18,969 nucleotides of DNA from GCA-016700035 sp964646575 (GCA_964646575.1 CAZYFT010000011.1:1-18969), one strand, 5' to 3'; positions 6,529 to 12,198 are shown, counted from the first letter of the stretch. Program-made: numbers and translations. The notes: a model not told the origin generated them from the sequence alone.

Positions 6529-6565
6529 GCGGTAACTCCGTTACGTAAAGTAAAGGAGGAAAGCC

Positions 6566-6846
6566 ATGCACGTAGCAGAAGAACCACAAACTATTGCCAC
6601 CTACAACGGGTGGAGTAACAGAGAAACATGGGTTATGAACCTGTGGCTCACAAACGAGGAGTGTCTGTACAACGAGTTACAGCGCTTGCTAAAGCTCTTT
6701 GCACCGATCGCCAAGCTGAAGCGCTTGAGGAGTGGGTGCGCGAGGAACTTGAGGAGCAAACACCTGTAACCTCGCTATGGAGCGACTTACTCACGACTGC
6801 TATCGGTCGAGTAAACTGGTACGAGATTGCCGAAAACAATCGATAG
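6566..6846 (+). pseudogene. GWSNRETW-type small protein gene, frameshifted
   Basis: From ATG 6566 the protein reads MHVAEEPQTIATYNGWSNRETW ... LWLTNEECLYNELQRL, then the conserved-looking reading shifts by -1 near 6683-6688 to continue AKALCTDRQAEALEEW ... SLWSDLLTTAIGRVNW and ends EIAENNR at 6846. A single missing base near 6680-6687 would restore a protein of about 93 residues. The N-terminal motif resembles small phage- and plasmid-associated proteins of unknown function that begin with YNGW(S)N(R/Y)ETW. No slippery heptamer is present at the junction, so programmed frameshifting is not supported. Unrepaired, the first frame stops at 6769 after an unrelated basic tail. The gene has a strong ribosome site and an elaborate structured leader. 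Confidence 0.65.
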
Positions 6847-6857
6847 TGTACCTGTCC

Positions 6858-6894
6858 TGAGCATGACATTAAACTGCTCCTAAAGTTATGCTCA
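6858..6894. other. Hairpin between convergent genes
   Basis: TGAGCATGAC and GTTATGCTCA form a ten-base stem containing one G-T pair, around a 17-base loop. No T-run follows on either strand, so it is at best a weak transcript end between the plus-strand gene ending at 6846 and the minus-strand gene ending at 6912. Confidence 0.25.
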
Positions 6895-6911
6895 TGCGGA
6901 AGTAGACGGCC

Positions 6912-7712
6912 TTACAAGCCTATGTGTGCTGGCTCTTGCTCCTCGTCTATCTTCTGCCAAAGCTTGCTTGTGGGAGTGGCTTTTTGTAGCTGCTCCTGAG
7001 TTGTGGTCGCAAAAGTTATATCTTCTGCGCCGTCGAGCGCGTAGGTTATCTGCTTATTGAGTTTTGTTTGTGTTGGCTCGTCCTGACAAAGAGCTAGTAC
7101 GGTTGGCAGATCGCCCGCGTCGTCCGGCCAGTCGCCGGTATTGGCGTAGTTGATGTAGTTGCGGGCTTTTCGGACACTCACAAAGAACGGCTGCGTGTTA
7201 TCCCATACGTCAAGGAAATAGCGGCGGCGAGTGTTGCCAGCTTTTAAGTTGAGGAATAAGTCGGGCGTCCATGACGGGAAATAGTCATAGGCGGCCATGT
7301 GGCTTTTGCTGAAAATGCCGAGCTTGTCGCCATAGAGGGCTTGTAATGCGAGTATAGTATCGGCAACATTGAGGCAGTGGGCTATGAACTCTGGCGATAC
7401 TGTTTTGTTTTTGTAGAGGCTTTTTATTGCCCACTCATTGACGCTATCGGCTGGTAATTGTCGTGCGCCTTTGGGTGTCAAAAAGTATTCTGCTGCGCGT
7501 CCTGCGAGCTTATAGGTCTTGTCATAGTGCTTGCCAATATAGCCGCGTTCTTCAAGTATCTGTAGCTTGTTCTGTATGCCTTTAGGGTTCGGTTTATGTA
7601 GGTACTTGGCTATGTGTTTACTGGTACTGAATCGAGCTATATAGAGCCATGTTAATACTGCTAGTTGTTCGGAGTTTAAGGGTCTACGATACTTGGGTTC
7701 AGCTACTGTCAT
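6912..7712 (-). CDS. Replication-relaxation family protein
   Basis: 266 residues. An N-terminal winged-helix-like region (RPLNSEQLAVLTWLY ... STSKHIAKYLHKPN ... IQNKLQILEERGYI ... YFLTPKGARQL) is followed by a domain with HCLNVADTILALQALYG, WTPDLFLNL and RRYFLDVWDNTQPFF, then KARNYINYANTGDWP. This order corresponds to the replication-relaxation family (plasmid replication/relaxation proteins of actinobacterial and firmicute plasmids and of Saccharibacteria mobile elements). The conserved part resembles a restriction-endonuclease-like fold in that family, but activity cannot be shown here. The minus-strand start ATG at 7712 has a weak AAGAAAG-type ribosome site. Being inside the transposon together with a VirD4 fragment, it suggests that the cargo derives from a plasmid or integrative conjugative element. 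Confidence 0.68.
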   Translation of the reverse strand: MTVAEPKYRRPLNSEQLAVLTWLYIARFSTSKHIAKYLHKPNPKGIQNKLQILEERGYIGKHYDKTYKLAGRAAEYFLTPKGARQLPADSVNEWAIKSLYKNKTVSPEFIAHCLNVADTILALQALYGDKLGIFSKSHMAAYDYFPSWTPDLFLNLKAGNTRRRYFLDVWDNTQPFFVSVRKARNYINYANTGDWPDDAGDLPTVLALCQDEPTQTKLNKQITYALDGAEDITFATTTQEQLQKATPTSKLWQKIDEEQEPAHIGL

Positions 7713-7798
7713 ACATCAATCACTTTCTTCTTTATATTTATATATAAAAAGAGAGGAAAAAGAAAGAGTAAAAAACAGAGAGAAAAGAGTTTTATAGG

Positions 7799-7826
7799 TT
7801 GGGTATCGGTAACTAATCTATATGAT
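7799..7826 (+). promoter_or_regulatory. Promoter before the small acidic gene
   Basis: TTGGGT (7799-7804), 16-base spacer, TATGAT (7821-7826); about 38 bases before the ATG at 7865. Confidence 0.5.
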
Positions 7827-7864
7827 ACTACGTAAAAACAGGCTTGTAACAGATGAGGTATACT

Positions 7865-8089
7865 ATGTCTATGAGCAAGAAACAGCCTTTAACCGACGAA
7901 GAACGACAGGCCTTTATAGATAGCTTGCCCGACGATCAAGTAAACGACAACGCCGAGCAGGTCTTTAATGACGCTACCCGACGCGCCGCGCAGCCGAAGC
8001 AATCAGAACAGGAAAAATCGACGGAAGCTGACGATGATTATATCGATAAACAAACTCATTCAGATAAAGCTGAAGATACTTCGCGCTGA
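7865..8089 (+). CDS. Small acidic hydrophilic protein overlapping the transposase antisense
   Basis: About 74 residues, starting MSMSKKQPLTDEERQAFIDSL. The ATG at 7865 is chosen because GAGG lies six bases upstream; an in-frame ATG at 7853 lacks a ribosome site. The N-terminal half contains PDDQVNDNAEQVFNDATRRA. The C-terminal half (QKST... through DDDYIDKQTHSDKAEDTSR) is encoded opposite the final, well-conserved part of the transposase gene, an antisense overlap of 116 bases. I recall similar C-termini in small Saccharibacteria proteins next to IS1595 transposases, which would make it a standing partner of this transposon, but that is memory, not a search. No domain recognised. It has its own promoter and ribosome site, which favours a real gene. 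Confidence 0.55.
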   Translation: MSMSKKQPLTDEERQAFIDSLPDDQVNDNAEQVFNDATRRAAQPKQSEQEKSTEADDDYIDKQTHSDKAEDTSR

Positions 8090-8840
8090 TACAGTGATAC
8101 GTACCCTCAACCGACCTTTTTAGCTGCGACCAAAAACCCTCTATGGTATTTGTGTGTACTATGCCGCGTCCGTATTCGCCAATACTGTGATTGACGCTAT
8201 CGTGGAAATAGCCAATGCGGTATAGCGACTTATAAACTCTTGCTTGGTCGCTATAAACAACCGTGCCAGGTTCAACAGCATCGCGTAGACGAGGGAGCAG
8301 CACACGAGCGCCTGCTGATCGTACATGCTCGGCTTTGACGTTACCACCACGTTCAACCATACCGAACACGACAGCCTTATTTTGTACAGTTACGTTCTTG
8401 CCGCGTTCACGGCCACCTATGTACGTTTCGTCAGTTTCAACAACGCCCGATAGTGGCTTATCACCTTGTAGCATAAGCGCGCGAACTTGCTTTGCTACAC
8501 GCCATGCGGTCTTATAAGTAACGCCAATGTGTCGTTGGACTTCTTTAGCTGATACGCCGTTTTTGGAAACAGAGAACAAGTAGATGACATAGAACCAGTC
8601 ACGGAGTGAGGTAGATGATTTATGGAAGATAGTGTTAGCGAGGGGGTGTATCTGATTGCCGCAGTCTTTACACTCGTAGCACTTGCGGTTGCGTACACGA
8701 TAGTATTTAGGCTCGATAACGCCGCAGTTGTGGCAGGCCTCCATATCGCCGTAGGCTTGCTTGAACATATAGTCTAGGCAGGCGTCATCGTCTGTAAATA
8801 GTTCGTTAAATTGTTTTACGGTAAACTTGTTCTTATTCAT
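7974..8840 (-). CDS. IS1595-family transposase (DDE type, N-terminal zinc ribbon)
   Basis: 288 residues. An N-terminal zinc ribbon has cysteine pairs at 36/39 and 57/60 (CHNCG ... CKDCG). A helix-turn-helix-like segment follows (SAKEVQRHIGVTYKTAWRV, about 97-115). The catalytic ISXO2-type domain shows D137 in ETDETYIGG, D198 in YSDQARVY and the HTNTIEGFWSQLKR block (N231/E234), ending with NEFVYRYNHRQ. These are the hallmarks of IS1595-family transposases. I start at ATG 8840, preceded by GGAGGG; an ATG at 8852 overlaps that ribosome site. The gene is intact. It reads inward from the right end of the 8.3-kb element, and its promoter's -35 box lies inside the right terminal repeat. Its 3' end overlaps the small acidic gene on the other strand. 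Confidence 0.93.
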   Translation of the reverse strand: MNKNKFTVKQFNELFTDDDACLDYMFKQAYGDMEACHNCGVIEPKYYRVRNRKCYECKDCGNQIHPLANTIFHKSSTSLRDWFYVIYLFSVSKNGVSAKEVQRHIGVTYKTAWRVAKQVRALMLQGDKPLSGVVETDETYIGGRERGKNVTVQNKAVVFGMVERGGNVKAEHVRSAGARVLLPRLRDAVEPGTVVYSDQARVYKSLYRIGYFHDSVNHSIGEYGRGIVHTNTIEGFWSQLKRSVEGTYHCISAKYLQLYLNEFVYRYNHRQLPSIFPVLIASAARRVG

Positions 8841-8858
8841 GTTTCCCTCCATATATCC

Positions 8859-8887
8859 ATTGTATTACAGAGGTTACATGTCGTCAA
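8859..8887 (-). promoter_or_regulatory. Transposase promoter, -35 embedded in the right terminal repeat
   Basis: On the minus strand TTGACG (8887-8882), a 17-base spacer and TACAAT (8864-8859). The -35 lies within the 25-bp repeat at 8875-8899, and two of the three bases that differ from the left repeat fall in it. Confidence 0.7.
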
Positions 8888-8899
8888 GGGATACTCGGC
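8875..8899 (-). repeat. Right terminal inverted repeat of the transposon
   Basis: Read inward on the minus strand it starts GCCGAGTAT and ends ACGACATGTA, matching the left repeat (558-582) at 22 of 25 positions. Confidence 0.88.
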
Positions 8900-8907
8900 A
8901 TAAGTAA
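8900..8907. repeat. Target-site duplication, right copy (ATAAGTAA)
   Basis: Exact match to 550-557, immediately outside the right terminal repeat. Confidence 0.9.
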
Positions 8908-8910
8908 ATA

Positions 8911-8939
8911 TTGCTTTATTAAGTATATTATGGTATATT
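8911..8939 (+). promoter_or_regulatory. Promoter of the small gene at 9064
   Basis: TTGCTT (8911-8916), a 17-base spacer and TATATT (8934-8939) preceded by an extended -10 TGG. The -35 begins three bases after the target duplication, so the transposon inserted directly upstream of this promoter and replaced everything 5' of it. The inferred leader is about 118 bases. Confidence 0.62.
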
Positions 8940-8950
8940 ACTAATGTAAT

Positions 8951-9038
8951 AGGTCAGCGGCCCACCAAGAAAAGGGCGCCCATTGCGGTTATTACAAGGT
9001 CTTGTACCTTGATAACCGCTGTTTTATTTTCTGACCTT
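8951..9038 (+). promoter_or_regulatory. Structured leader with competing pairings before the gene at 9064
   Basis: AGGTCAG (8951-8957) can pair with CTGACCT (9031-9037), enclosing the palindrome GGGCGCCC (8974-8981) and a strong hairpin at 8985-9019. CAAGGT (8995-9000) pairs with ACCTTG (9006-9011) in that hairpin, but AAGGTC (8996-9001) could instead pair with GACCTT (9033-9038). The layout recalls the leader at 6416-6528: an outer stem, an inner terminator-like hairpin and an alternative partner. Confidence 0.5.
8985..9030 (+). terminator. Terminator-like hairpin in the leader of the gene at 9064
   Basis: GCGGTTAT (8985-8992) pairs with ATAACCGC (9012-9019) and CAAGGT with ACCTTG inside it, with a TA bulge and a five-base loop. 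T-rich TGTTTTATTTT follows. It lies between the promoter and the coding start, so it may act as an attenuator. Confidence 0.6.
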
Positions 9039-9063
9039 CCCTCAACACACAAAGGAGAATGAA

Positions 9064-9312
9064 ATGGCCACAACTATCCCCATGTTGGTCCAGTGGTTTA
9101 ACGATGGCGTAGATCTGGGTGCTACGCACATGATTGTGGTGTGCGACACCTTTGATTGGGAGGATTTTCCGGTCTACGTTATGCCTGTAGAGGATGCGCT
9201 TGAGAAGTTTCAGGAGCTTCACGAGCACAACATGCAGAAGGTGATGGAGGTATACAATTTGCGTCTAGATCGTGATGATCAGATGGCTGAGTGGCGTGCC
9301 CTCCACTTCTAG
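9064..9312 (+). CDS. Small conserved protein, unknown function
   Basis: 82 residues, starting MATTIPMLVQWFNDGVDLGA. The central part THMIVVCDTFDWEDFPVYV is followed by an acidic helical segment (EDALEKFQELHEHNMQKVMEVYNL) and ends RALHF. I recall similar 'GATHMIVVCDTFD..DYPVYV' proteins in Patescibacteria and phages without an assigned function. The ribosome site AAAGGAG (9051-9057) lies six bases before the ATG, a good fit. No signal peptide or membrane segment. It lies just outside the transposon and has its own promoter, a structured leader and a strong terminator (9322-9350), so it is a monocistronic unit. The heavy leader structure suggests regulated or very high expression. Confidence 0.78.
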   Translation: MATTIPMLVQWFNDGVDLGATHMIVVCDTFDWEDFPVYVMPVEDALEKFQELHEHNMQKVMEVYNLRLDRDDQMAEWRALHF

Positions 9313-9321
9313 CTTTTGTAA

Positions 9322-9350
9322 GGGGGAGAGCTACATGCTCTCCCCCTATT
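9322..9350 (+). terminator. Intrinsic terminator after the gene at 9064
   Basis: Ten-pair stem GGGGGAGAGC / GCTCTCCCCC around a TACAT loop, followed by TATTT. The T-run is short but the stem is strong. Confidence 0.75.
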
Positions 9351-9416
9351 TCCCGTGCTCTAAGTGATATTTCAGTTTGGGGATTTAGGCTTGGGGTGTT
9401 AAGCGGAGTTATACAT

Positions 9417-9808
9417 ATGAACAAAAAGAAGATGCTGGCCGCGGCCATTGCCTCACTCGGAATTGCTTCGGTGGTTGGTGCAGGTACGGTTGCTGCGCAG
9501 GAAGCTAGCGGGACGAGCTTGGCTGAGAAAATCGCCACGCAGTTTAATCTCAATAAAGATGATGTGCAGAAGGTGATCGATAGCGACCATGCTGAGCGAC
9601 ATGCGGAGATGCAAAAGCGTGCTGAAGAGCGTTTGCAGGAAGCTGTTGATGCTGGCAAGATTACAGCCGAGCAAAAAGACAAGATAGTTGCCAAGATGAA
9701 AGAACTTGAGTCAAGTCGTGAAGCTAAGCGGGAAGAGATGAAGAATAAGACCGAAGAAGAGCGGCGAGCCACAATGAAGGCAGAGCGTGATGAGCTTAAG
9801 AAGTGGGC
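9417..9808 (+). CDS. Secreted coiled-coil protein, DUF2680/Spy-like (3' end lost in gap)
   Basis: 130 residues are visible before the scaffold gap. A signal peptide (NKKK, hydrophobic core, cleavage-like VAAQEA) precedes LAEKIATQFNLNKDDVQKVID. A long helical Lys/Glu/Arg-rich region follows, with repeats such as ERLQEAVDAGKITAEQKDKI and MKNKTEEERRATMKAERDEL. This is the pattern of short exported helical proteins annotated as DUF2680 or Spy-like, often found beside two-component systems in Patescibacteria. The start is ATG 9417, with GGAG eight bases upstream (9405-9408). An open frame upstream to 9291 lacks a start signal. The gene is followed across the gap by a response regulator, so it may be a target or sensor accessory of that system (inference). 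Confidence 0.72.
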
Positions 9809-9908
9809 NNNNNNNNNNNNNNNNNNNNNNNNNNNNNNNNNNNNNNNNNNNNNNNNNNNNNNNNNNNNNNNNNNNNNNNNNNNNNNNNNNNNNNNNNNNN
9901 NNNNNNNN
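9809..9908. other. Assembly gap (100 N)
   Basis: Exactly 100 undetermined bases, the conventional placeholder length, so the true distance is unknown. The 3' end of the secreted protein and the 5' end of the response regulator are hidden here; the open frame seemingly running across it is not one gene. Confidence 0.98.
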
Positions 9909-10316
9909 GGCGCCGATGATTACTTGGTGAAGCCATTCGCTTTTGAAGAGCTGTTGGCGCGTCTGTACGCATTGTTGCGTCGCCCTAGTCAAACCACTGA
10001 TGTTGTGCTCAAGGTTGCAGATCTCGAGTTAGATCCAACATCTTTTACTGCTAAGCGGGCCGGTCGACTCATTAAGCTTTCTGCAAAAGAATTTGCACTT
10101 TTGGAGTACTTGATGCGTAACGAAGGGCAGGTGCTTTCAAAAGAAAAAATCATTGATCATGTATGGGAATATGATGCTGATGTGCTGCCAAATAATGTAG
10201 AAGTTTTCATTGGCTACCTTAGACGCAAAGTAGACCAGCCTTTTTCTGGTCCAAATCTCATCCATACCGCGCGGGGTTTTGGGTATTCTGTGGGGGCACA
10301 TGACGCAGCTAGCTGA
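9909..10316 (+). CDS. OmpR/PhoB-family response regulator (5' end lost in gap)
   Basis: Visible are the last part of the receiver domain (GADDYLVKPFAFEELLARLYALLRR, including the conserved lysine of LVKPF) and a complete winged-helix output domain. The latter includes ELDPTSFTAKRAGRLIKLSAKEF, LLEYLMRNEGQVLSKEKI, HVWEYDADVLPNNVEVFIGYLRRKVD and LIHTARGFGYSV, the standard trans_reg_C pattern. The phospho-acceptor aspartate lies in the unread part. The gene overlaps the downstream histidine-kinase gene by 17 bases, so the two are a cognate, co-translated pair. The 3' end (TGA at 10314-10316) is certain. Confidence 0.93.
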   Translation, partial: GADDYLVKPFAFEELLARLYALLRRPSQTTDVVLKVADLELDPTSFTAKRAGRLIKLSAKEFALLEYLMRNEGQVLSKEKIIDHVWEYDADVLPNNVEVFIGYLRRKVDQPFSGPNLIHTARGFGYSVGAHDAAS

Positions 10317-11322
10317 AAAAACTCCAGTCAGCTGGACGCCGGCGCTTAAGTTAACTGCTTGGTACCTGGGCTTTATTATGCTGTTGAGCCTGACATTTAG
10401 TGTGTTTGTGTATCGAGTTTCCCTGTCTGAGTTGGAGCGAGGTTTACGTAGGCCAACTGTCAGTGGGCCGATGATGTATTTTGATAGTGAAAATAGTTAC
10501 GACACGTTTCGGCTCGAACGCCTTAAGCAGGGAGAGGCGAATATCCGGGCAAACTTGTTTGTATTTAACATAATTATTCTTGCGGCCGGCGGTGGGCTCA
10601 GTTACTTTTTTGCTCGCCGAACGATTCGGCCAATTGAGGAAGCGTTGGAGGCTCAAACACGTTTTACGGCCGACGCTTCGCATGAGTTGCGCACACCGCT
10701 AGCAGTTATGCAGACCGAAACCGAAGTTGCCCTGCGCGATAAGAAACTTTCCGCCGCCGACGCACGTGAAGTGCTTTCCAGTAATTTAGAGGAAGTAACA
10801 CGTGTGCGCAGTCTAGTGGATGGCTTATTGCGATTAGCGCGAAATGGCGGAGCGCTCGAAGCTCCGGTAAAAATTGAGGTTGCGAGTTTAGCGGCCGAAG
10901 CCCTAGGGCGGGTAGAAAAATCGGCAAAAGCTAAAAAAATTGGCATAGAAACGGAATTAAAAAAAGTATTGGTGCGAGGTGATAAGGAGAACTTAGCTGA
11001 GCTGATTGTAATACTGCTTGATAATGCTATTAAATACAGTGCTAGCGGTAAAACTGTTTGGCTCAAGACATATACCGAGGGTAAGCATGCGGTGATTATG
11101 GTTGCTGATGAAGGCGAGGGGATAAAAGCTAGTCAGCTGGAGCATATTTTTGAGCGTTTTTATCGTGCGGACGCCAGTCGGAGTAAACAGAAAGTGGAAG
11201 GTTTTGGCATTGGCCTCTCTATCGCCAAGCAAATTGCTGAGGCGCACGGTGGCGTAATTGAAGCACACAGTGAGTTGGGTGTAGGCTCAACATTCTTGGT
11301 GAAAATTCCAAAACTACATTGA
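10300..11322 (+). CDS. Sensor histidine kinase (two-component system)
   Basis: 340 residues. Helix 1 spans about residues 19-39 and helix 2 about 87-104. They enclose a short extracytoplasmic loop of about 45 residues, too small for a classical ligand domain. A short linker leads to the dimerisation helix with H-box FTADASHELRTPLA (His128). The ATPase domain shows the N-box LLDNAIKYS (Asn242), G1 VADEGEGI, F-box FERFYRAD and G2 GFGIGLSIAKQIAEAHGG. All catalytic motifs are intact. I start at ATG 10300, preceded by GGGGG; an upstream in-frame TTG at 10279 is less likely. The gene overlaps the response-regulator stop. The heliorhodopsin gene begins 51 bases downstream with its own promoter. With such a small sensing loop, the kinase may sense through its membrane helices or a partner protein. 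Confidence 0.93.
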   Translation: MTQLAEKTPVSWTPALKLTAWYLGFIMLLSLTFSVFVYRVSLSELERGLRRPTVSGPMMYFDSENSYDTFRLERLKQGEANIRANLFVFNIIILAAGGGLSYFFARRTIRPIEEALEAQTRFTADASHELRTPLAVMQTETEVALRDKKLSAADAREVLSSNLEEVTRVRSLVDGLLRLARNGGALEAPVKIEVASLAAEALGRVEKSAKAKKIGIETELKKVLVRGDKENLAELIVILLDNAIKYSASGKTVWLKTYTEGKHAVIMVADEGEGIKASQLEHIFERFYRADASRSKQKVEGFGIGLSIAKQIAEAHGGVIEAHSELGVGSTFLVKIPKLH

Positions 11323-11347
11323 GCTAAACAGCTAGAGGAGGTATGGT
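11319..11347 (+). promoter_or_regulatory. Promoter of the heliorhodopsin gene
   Basis: TTGAGC (11319-11324), a 17-base spacer and TATGGT (11342-11347). The -35 overlaps the histidine-kinase stop codon. The same -35 sequence occurs before the ABC operon. A ribosome site AAGGA precedes the GTG start by seven bases. Confidence 0.5.
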
Positions 11348-11373
11348 AGTCTTATAACCATAAGGACTGTATC

Positions 11374-12150
11374 GTGGCAAAAAAAGTTACCTCGCAATCA
11401 CTCAAAAAGTGGAACCTTACGATGGCCGCACTGCATGGAGCGCAAGCGCTTCTTATGGCGGCAATCGCTAAATGGGATGTTGTTTATCCAATTAATGTCA
11501 GTTTTTTGAAGTTTGACTTAGCTTCTAAAACCCTCAAGCCAGCTGTCGAACAGATTGGTGATGTGGCATTGGTGCTGCCAATTATTATCTTTTTGGCCCT
11601 GAGCTCCTTGTTTCATCTAGTGATTGCGACAGTTGGGAATAAAAAATACAATGCGGATTTGGCTCGTGGCATGAACCGCTTCCGTTGGGTGGAATACTCG
11701 TTTTCCGCCAGTACGATGATTGTGGCGATAGCTCTGCTGACTGGCATTTATGATGCGGCATCGCTTTTGATGATGTTCTCGTTGGTTGCAACTATGAACC
11801 TCTTGGGCTTGGTCATGGAAGTACATAATCAAACTACAAAAAAGATCAATTGGCTTTCATATTGGCTTGGTTGTTTTGCCGGTTTGATTCCATGGTTGGT
11901 GATTGCCATTTACTTTACGGCTGCCGAGGCCTTTGGTCCCGCCGAGGCGCAAATTCCAAACTTTGTGTATGGTATTTATATTTCGATTTTCTTCTTCTTT
12001 AACTGCTTTGCGATTAATATGGTGCTGCAATACAAAAGGATCGGGCCATGGAAGGATTATCTGTATGGCGAAAAGGTATACGTAATTCTCTCCCTGGTTG
12101 CAAAATCAGCGCTTGCTTGGCAGATTTTTGCCGGTACTTTACGCCCGTAA
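11374..12150 (+). CDS. Heliorhodopsin (retinal-binding photoreceptor)
   Basis: 258 residues with seven hydrophobic helices. Recognisable heliorhodopsin blocks are NRFRWVEYSFSAS in helix 3, with Glu107 as the Schiff-base counterion position; MNLLGLVMEVHNQ; FFFFNCFAINMVLQYKRIG; and WKDYLYGEKVYVILSLVAK, continuing SALAWQIFAGTL in helix 7, with Lys244 as the retinal-linking lysine. His21 and His81 match the conserved histidines near the Schiff base of heliorhodopsins. The helix-3 pattern differs from type-1 pumps, and heliorhodopsins are not known as strong ion pumps; light sensing is the favoured role in monoderms. The start is GTG 11374, supported by AAGGA. It follows a response regulator/histidine kinase pair in the same direction. 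No carotene oxygenase gene is in the window, so retinal would come from elsewhere. Confidence 0.93.
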   Translation: MAKKVTSQSLKKWNLTMAALHGAQALLMAAIAKWDVVYPINVSFLKFDLASKTLKPAVEQIGDVALVLPIIIFLALSSLFHLVIATVGNKKYNADLARGMNRFRWVEYSFSASTMIVAIALLTGIYDAASLLMMFSLVATMNLLGLVMEVHNQTTKKINWLSYWLGCFAGLIPWLVIAIYFTAAEAFGPAEAQIPNFVYGIYISIFFFFNCFAINMVLQYKRIGPWKDYLYGEKVYVILSLVAKSALAWQIFAGTLRP

Positions 12151-12187
12151 AAAAAGAGCCCGTCCTTCCTTTAAGGGGAAGAACGGG
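12149..12187 (-). terminator. Terminator of the LysM-like gene (minus strand), overlapping the heliorhodopsin end
   Basis: On the minus strand an eleven-pair stem CCCGTTCTTCC / GGAAGGACGGG (one G-U pair) around CCTTAAA is followed by CTCTTTTTTT. On the plus strand the same stem has a C-A mismatch and no T-run, so it serves mainly the minus-strand gene, although it may also slow transcription arriving from heliorhodopsin. Confidence 0.8.
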
Positions 12188-12198
12188 GGTAGTCAACG

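Larger units (their letters stand above)
558..8899. mobile_element. 8.3-kb IS1595-type transposon with cargo genes
   Basis: The boundaries are read directly. The two ends carry 25-bp inverted repeats that align without gaps at 22 of 25 positions (both begin GCCGAGTAT and end ACGACATGTA). They are flanked by a perfect 8-bp direct repeat ATAAGTAA. The only transposase inside is an IS1595-family DDE protein (7974-8840) whose promoter starts inside the right repeat. I found no second copy of the terminal repeat next to the 3' end of the transposase, so the mobile unit appears to be the whole 8,342 bp rather than a bare IS. Cargo: VirD4/TraG fragment, HxlR regulator, ABC ATPase and permease, two secreted proteins, two membrane proteins, a GWSNRETW-type gene with a structured leader, a replication-relaxation protein and a small acidic ORF. 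The exact duplication suggests a fairly recent insertion. Confidence 0.9.

Noticed and set aside
6680..6700. Programmed -1 ribosomal frameshift in the GWSNRETW-type gene
   Set aside because: No slippery heptamer and no stop or obvious stimulatory structure at the junction; a missing base is simpler.
7853..8899. A bare IS1595 element of about 1 kb within the window
   Set aside because: I found no copy of the terminal repeat between 7700 and 7974, whereas a matching repeat with exact target duplication lies at 558.
9291..10316. A single 341-residue protein joining a secreted helical domain to a response regulator
   Set aside because: The frame only stays open because it crosses 100 N of unknown true length. 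The left part has a signal peptide and the right part is a cytoplasmic regulator, so they are separate genes; the residues before 9417 also lack a start signal.
11342..11356. Four-codon leader peptide (ATG GTA GTC TTA TAA) after AGGAGG upstream of heliorhodopsin
   Set aside because: The Shine-Dalgarno-like run nearly abuts the ATG, and the same bases form the -10 of a good promoter, so the peptide would not be transcribed from it.
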